Assembly (NCBI GenBank): GCA_900544705.1
Contig: UQWH01000001.1
Coordinates: 37,113 to 101,112, forward strand
Direction of reading: 5' to 3'
Source of the DNA: an uncultured Eubacteriales bacterium
GTDB lineage: Bacteria > Bacillota > Clostridia > Oscillospirales > Oscillospiraceae
Length of the DNA: 64,000 nucleotides
Shown here: piece after piece, positions 60,972 through 64,000 of the stretch
Numbering within the stretch: the stretch's first letter is position 1
How the letters are laid out: each line of letters opens with the position of its first letter
The notes under the pieces: model-generated
Seen by the model: the letters and a program-made list of their open reading frames with translations, nothing else
The model's database searches: none
What the model was told of the DNA's origin: nothing
Position numbers and translations under genes: made by a program

Positions 60972-61586
60972 ATGAATACCGTTTCCATCGAAAAAAGCAG
61001 AAAGACCGCTGTTCTTTCCGTCCGTACCATCTCCATGACCGCCATGCTGTCCGCAGTCGCTTATCTGCTGGCCTTTGTGGAGTTTCCCGTTCCTCTCTCG
61101 CCGTCCTTTGCGAGAATGGACTTATCTGACCTTCCTGCACTCATCGGCGCATTTGCCTTTGGACCGCTCTCCGGTCTGCTGATTGAACTTGTCAAAAACG
61201 CCTTGCAGCTTCTGACCACCTCCACCGGAGGCATTGGCGAGATCGCCAACTTCCTGATGGGCGCAGCCTATGTGGTCACTGCGGGTTTCATCTATAAACG
61301 CCATAAAACGAAGAAAACTGCGCTGGCCGCCTGCGTCCTTGCAAGCGTCGTTATGGGTATCGCCGCAGCACTGGCAAATTACTTCATCCTGCTGCCGCTG
61401 TTTGAGAACTTTATGCCACTGGATCAGCTCATTGCCTCCTTTGCCGAGTTCCTGCCTTTTATCCATACCAAGCTGGATGTGGTACTGTTCAATGCGTTCC
61501 CCTTTAATCTGCTGAAAGGGCTCGTCATCGGCGGCGTGACGATGCTGATCTATAAACGGCTCACGCCGATCCTGAAAGGACGTTGA
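60972..61586 (+). CDS. ribU: Riboflavin ECF transporter S component RibU
   Basis: 204 residues from the ATG at 60972 (AAGGAG upstream; longer frames run through the riboswitch). About six membrane helices. The opening TISMTAMLSAVAYLLAFVEFP, broken by VAY, is typical of S components, as is ELVKNALQLLTTSTGGIGE. The FMN riboswitch upstream confirms flavin as ligand. The energising module (EcfA, EcfT) must be encoded elsewhere. First gene of a four-gene tight operon. Confidence 0.93.
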   Translation: MNTVSIEKSRKTAVLSVRTISMTAMLSAVAYLLAFVEFPVPLSPSFARMDLSDLPALIGAFAFGPLSGLLIELVKNALQLLTTSTGGIGEIANFLMGAAYVVTAGFIYKRHKTKKTALAACVLASVVMGIAAALANYFILLPLFENFMPLDQLIASFAEFLPFIHTKLDVVLFNAFPFNLLKGLVIGGVTMLIYKRLTPILKGR

Positions 61587-61590
61587 CGGT

Positions 61591-62199
61591 ATGACGAAAC
61601 AAGATTATCTGAAACTGCTGGTGGAGAGCATCCACTCCACCACCATTGCCACCATCGGTGCAGACAGCCACCCCCAGACCCGCGTGATCGACATGATGCT
61701 GTGGGATGAACAGGGTGTGTATTTTCTCACCGCCAAGGGCAAGGCGTTCTACGCCCAACTCATGGAGCAGGGCTTCATCGCCCTGTCCGCCACAAAGGAC
61801 AAAATCTCGATCTCCCTGCGGGGCAAGATCAGGAATATCTGCAGCGAGAAGCTGGATGAGATTTTCGAGAAAAACACTTATATGCAGTCCATCTATCCCG
61901 GCGATACCCGCAGTGCGTTAGAGGTGTTCTGCTTGTACGAAGCGGACGGGGAGTATTTTGACATCAGCGACCCGGCACACATCGTCCGGGACAGCTTCAC
62001 CATCGGCAAAGCGGCACAGGAAGCACCGGGTTACTATGTGGGCGAAGGCTGCATCGGCTGCAAGCTGTGCTACTCCGTCTGCCCGCAGAAGTGCATCGAC
62101 ATTACCAAGAAGCCGGTGGTCATCGACCAGCACCGCTGCCTGCACTGCGGGCGGTGTGCGGAAACCTGCCCTAAGCAGGTTATCGAAAAGAGGGTTTGA
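61591..62199 (+). CDS. FMN-binding split-barrel protein fused to a two-cluster ferredoxin
   Basis: 202 residues. The N-terminal part (about 1-140) is a pyridoxamine-oxidase-like flavin domain: TTIATIGADSHPQTRVIDMM and LTAKGKAFYAQL. The C-terminal part is a 2[4Fe-4S] ferredoxin: CIGCKLCYSVCPQKC and CLHCGRCAETCP, eight cysteines. It is probably an electron carrier or a small reductase that uses FMN imported by RibU. It starts 4 bases after ribU and ends 2 bases before the macrodomain gene. Confidence 0.9.
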   Translation: MTKQDYLKLLVESIHSTTIATIGADSHPQTRVIDMMLWDEQGVYFLTAKGKAFYAQLMEQGFIALSATKDKISISLRGKIRNICSEKLDEIFEKNTYMQSIYPGDTRSALEVFCLYEADGEYFDISDPAHIVRDSFTIGKAAQEAPGYYVGEGCIGCKLCYSVCPQKCIDITKKPVVIDQHRCLHCGRCAETCPKQVIEKRV

Positions 62200-62201
62200 C
62201 T

Positions 62202-62972
62202 ATGAACCAGAGCGAAAAAAGACTGTTTCTCATACAATCTCTGCTGAACGAACGTCCCTCCTGTCAGAAGCAGATCATCCCGGCGGATTCCGAGCGGCAG
62301 AAGATTTTACTGCGCGGGCTGATGAATGTCCGTAGACCGGTGCGCATTGGTGCGGATTTTCTGCAAGTGCAGGACGCCTATCTGCAAGACGAAACCGCCG
62401 CAAAGGGTATCACGGATATTGCCGACCTGACACCCATTCAGCCGGGGCTGTATCTCTGGCAGGGCGATATTACGACGCTCAAGTGCGATGCCATCGTCAA
62501 CGCGGCAAACTCCGGCATGACCGGCTGCTATATTCCCAACCATCGCTGCATTGACAACGCCATTCACACCTTTGCGGGTGTAGAACTGCGCCTTACCTGT
62601 GAGCAACTGATGGAACAGCAGGGCTATCCCGAACCCACCGGACAGGCGAAAATCACCCCGGCGTTTAATCTGCCCTGCCGCTATGTGCTGCATACGGTCG
62701 GTCCGATCATCAGCGGTCGAGTAACCAAAGAGGACAAAGAACTGCTTGCCTCCTGCTATCGCTCGTGCTTGGAGCTGGCGGCAGAAAACGATCTGGAAAG
62801 CGTGGCGTTCTGCTGTATTTCCACAGGGGAGTTTCATTTTCCAAACGATCTGGCGGCAGAAATCGCGGTTCGGACGGTCAAAGAATATCTCAAAAAGCAA
62901 ACCAGCGTCAAGAAGGTGATCTTCAATGTTTTCAAGGATTTGGACAAAGCCATCTACGAAAAGCTGCTCTGA
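62202..62972 (+). CDS. Macrodomain protein-ADP-ribose hydrolase (zinc-dependent, SirTM-linked type)
   Basis: 256 residues from the ATG at 62202. An N-terminal helical extension (about 1-75), then the macro fold: QGDITTLKCDAIVNAANS (about 87-104), then GMTGCYIPNHRCIDNAIH, whose Cys and His residues match the zinc-binding loop of SirTM-linked macrodomains. HTVGP and CCISTGEFHFPND close the ADP-ribose pocket. Known relatives remove ADP-ribose put on by the neighbouring class M sirtuin. Gap to the sirtuin gene is 4 bases. Confidence 0.93.
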   Translation: MNQSEKRLFLIQSLLNERPSCQKQIIPADSERQKILLRGLMNVRRPVRIGADFLQVQDAYLQDETAAKGITDIADLTPIQPGLYLWQGDITTLKCDAIVNAANSGMTGCYIPNHRCIDNAIHTFAGVELRLTCEQLMEQQGYPEPTGQAKITPAFNLPCRYVLHTVGPIISGRVTKEDKELLASCYRSCLELAAENDLESVAFCCISTGEFHFPNDLAAEIAVRTVKEYLKKQTSVKKVIFNVFKDLDKAIYEKLL

Positions 62973-62976
62973 GCCG

Positions 62977-63810
62977 ATGGAACGGCTGAAAGCAGCATTA
63001 CAGGACTGTGATGCCGTGGTGATCGGAGCCGGAGCCGGACTGTCCACGGCGGCGGGCTTCACCTACACCGGCGAACGGTTTGAAAAATACTTTTCCGACT
63101 TTGCGGCAAAGTACGGTATCCAAGATATGTATTCCGGCGGCTTTTTCCCGTTTGACACGCCGGAGGAGCATTGGGCGTATTGGAGCCGATACATCTACAT
63201 CAACCGCTATATGGATGCCCCCAAACCGGTCTATGATGCCATCTTAAAGCTGGTGCAGGACAAGGATTATTTTGTCATCACCACGAACGTTGACCACTGC
63301 TTTCAGAAGGCTGGCTTTGACAAGAAACGGCTGTTCTATACGCAGGGCGATTATGGCCTGTTCCAGTGCAGTGAGCCGTGCTGTCAGGAAACCTTTGATA
63401 ACGAAGCGGTCATTCAGAAAATGGTGGAACGGCAGAAAGATATGAAAATCCCGTCAGAGCTGCTCCCGGTCTGCCCCCATTGTGGGAAACCCATGACCAT
63501 GAACCTCCGCAGCGATGATACCTTTGTGGAGGACGAGGGCTGGCACAGAGCAGCAGAACGGTATGAGGATTTTCTCCGTACCCGTACGGGTGGCAAAATT
63601 CTCTTCCTTGAATTAGGCGTAGGCTACAATACCCCAGTCATCATTAAGTACCCTTTCTGGCAGATGACAGCCAAGAATCCAGAAGCTACCTACGCCTGCA
63701 TCAACCAAGGTCAGGCAGTTTGCCCTCAAGAAATTGAGCAACGATCAATCTGCATGAATGCAGATATTGGACAGGTTTTGCAGAGCCTGTCTGATGCTGC
63801 AATTCAATAA
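62977..63810 (+). CDS. Class M sirtuin (SirTM), likely protein ADP-ribosyltransferase
   Basis: 277 residues from the ATG at 62977. The NAD-binding opening is VVIGAGAGLSTAAGF. ITTNVDHCF (Asn104, Asp106) replaces the TQNIDGLH of canonical sirtuins. The catalytic His position reads TQGDYG, Gln123, as in SirTM enzymes, which lack deacetylase activity. Zinc cysteines occur in CSEPCC and CPHC. It is predicted to modify a target with ADP-ribose. Known SirTM operons encode a lipoylated GcvH-like target and a lipoate ligase; neither is here. Confidence 0.93.
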   Translation: MERLKAALQDCDAVVIGAGAGLSTAAGFTYTGERFEKYFSDFAAKYGIQDMYSGGFFPFDTPEEHWAYWSRYIYINRYMDAPKPVYDAILKLVQDKDYFVITTNVDHCFQKAGFDKKRLFYTQGDYGLFQCSEPCCQETFDNEAVIQKMVERQKDMKIPSELLPVCPHCGKPMTMNLRSDDTFVEDEGWHRAAERYEDFLRTRTGGKILFLELGVGYNTPVIIKYPFWQMTAKNPEATYACINQGQAVCPQEIEQRSICMNADIGQVLQSLSDAAIQ

Positions 63811-63812
63811 AA

Positions 63813-63862
63813 GAAAGCAGTTCTACCACGCACGTATTGTGTGATAGAACTGCTTCTTTTGC
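63813..63862 (+). terminator. Terminator of the ribU-sirtuin operon
   Basis: GCAGTTCTA and TAGAACTGC pair around a 19-base loop, followed by TTCTTTTGC. The remaining 138 bases to the window end hold no recognisable gene. Confidence 0.8.
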
Positions 63863-64000
63863 ATTTTCTGAGCAGGTGTTCCAAACTGTATTTTTACAGC
63901 TTGGGTACTCGCAGCGAAGAAAATATGGGGTGTTCAGAGGGGGGGAATCCCCTTTGACGCAGGGTTTCCAATAGGGGCGCGAGCATCCCTGTTGGCACAC

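Noticed and set aside
63701..64000. Minus-strand frame running off the right edge
   Set aside because: It overlaps the end of the sirtuin gene and the terminator in antisense and shows no domain.

Overview
The window looks like chromosomal DNA around the replication origin of a high-G+C, endospore-forming Clostridia member, most likely an Oscillospiraceae-type gut anaerobe. This is inferred from the dnaA-dnaN-yaaA-recF-remB-gyrB-gyrA order, from spoIIP, bofA and ytvI, and from codon use; no 16S gene is present to confirm it.

Layout. (1) 1-5366, minus strand: a Tad/Flp type IVb pilus operon (tadZ, cpaF, tadB, tadC, flp, tadE, then a partial tadG-like gene). (2) 5696-20040: housekeeping and accessory genes: tdh-kbl threonine catabolism, an MMPL exporter module, phospholipid genes (pssA, a lipid kinase), PPC-domain and Nudix genes, an M23 peptidase, a carrier-like protein without its phosphopantetheine serine, an ACT regulator, and ytvI. 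(3) 20111-33317: an A+T-richer sugar-utilisation island (RbsABC-type transporter, AraC-type regulator, KDPG aldolase, KDG kinase, rhamnulokinase-type kinase, class II aldolase, aldehyde dehydrogenase). It is bracketed by a diverged 39-bp inverted repeat and contains no recognisable transposase or isomerase. (4) 33382-45554: PPi-type phosphofructokinase, hemW, gyrA, gyrB, remB, recF, yaaA, dnaN and dnaA. An oriC-like dnaA-dnaN gap carries TTTTGCACA boxes and a perfect 19-bp inverted repeat. (5) 45740-58756: an O-acyltransferase (MBOAT/DHHW) operon, bofA, a candidate 6S-like RNA, spoIIP, mscL, serS, parB-parA with two perfect parS sites, lexA, a radical SAM gene and rlmD. (6) 58460-64000: the rlmD reading frame acquires a foreign-looking C-terminal tail, followed by a cluster of different composition. 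That cluster holds an HxlR regulator with two near-identical operators, a tandem SnoaL lipoprotein, a flavin-binding protein, then an FMN riboswitch leading ribU, a flavin/ferredoxin protein, a macrodomain ADP-ribose hydrolase and a class M sirtuin.

The most notable unit is region 6. A flavin-sensing riboswitch appears to control a transcript that joins riboflavin uptake, a flavin/iron-sulfur protein and a matched pair of ADP-ribosylation enzymes (SirTM writer and macrodomain eraser). All functional statements come from motif recognition by eye; no database search was run.
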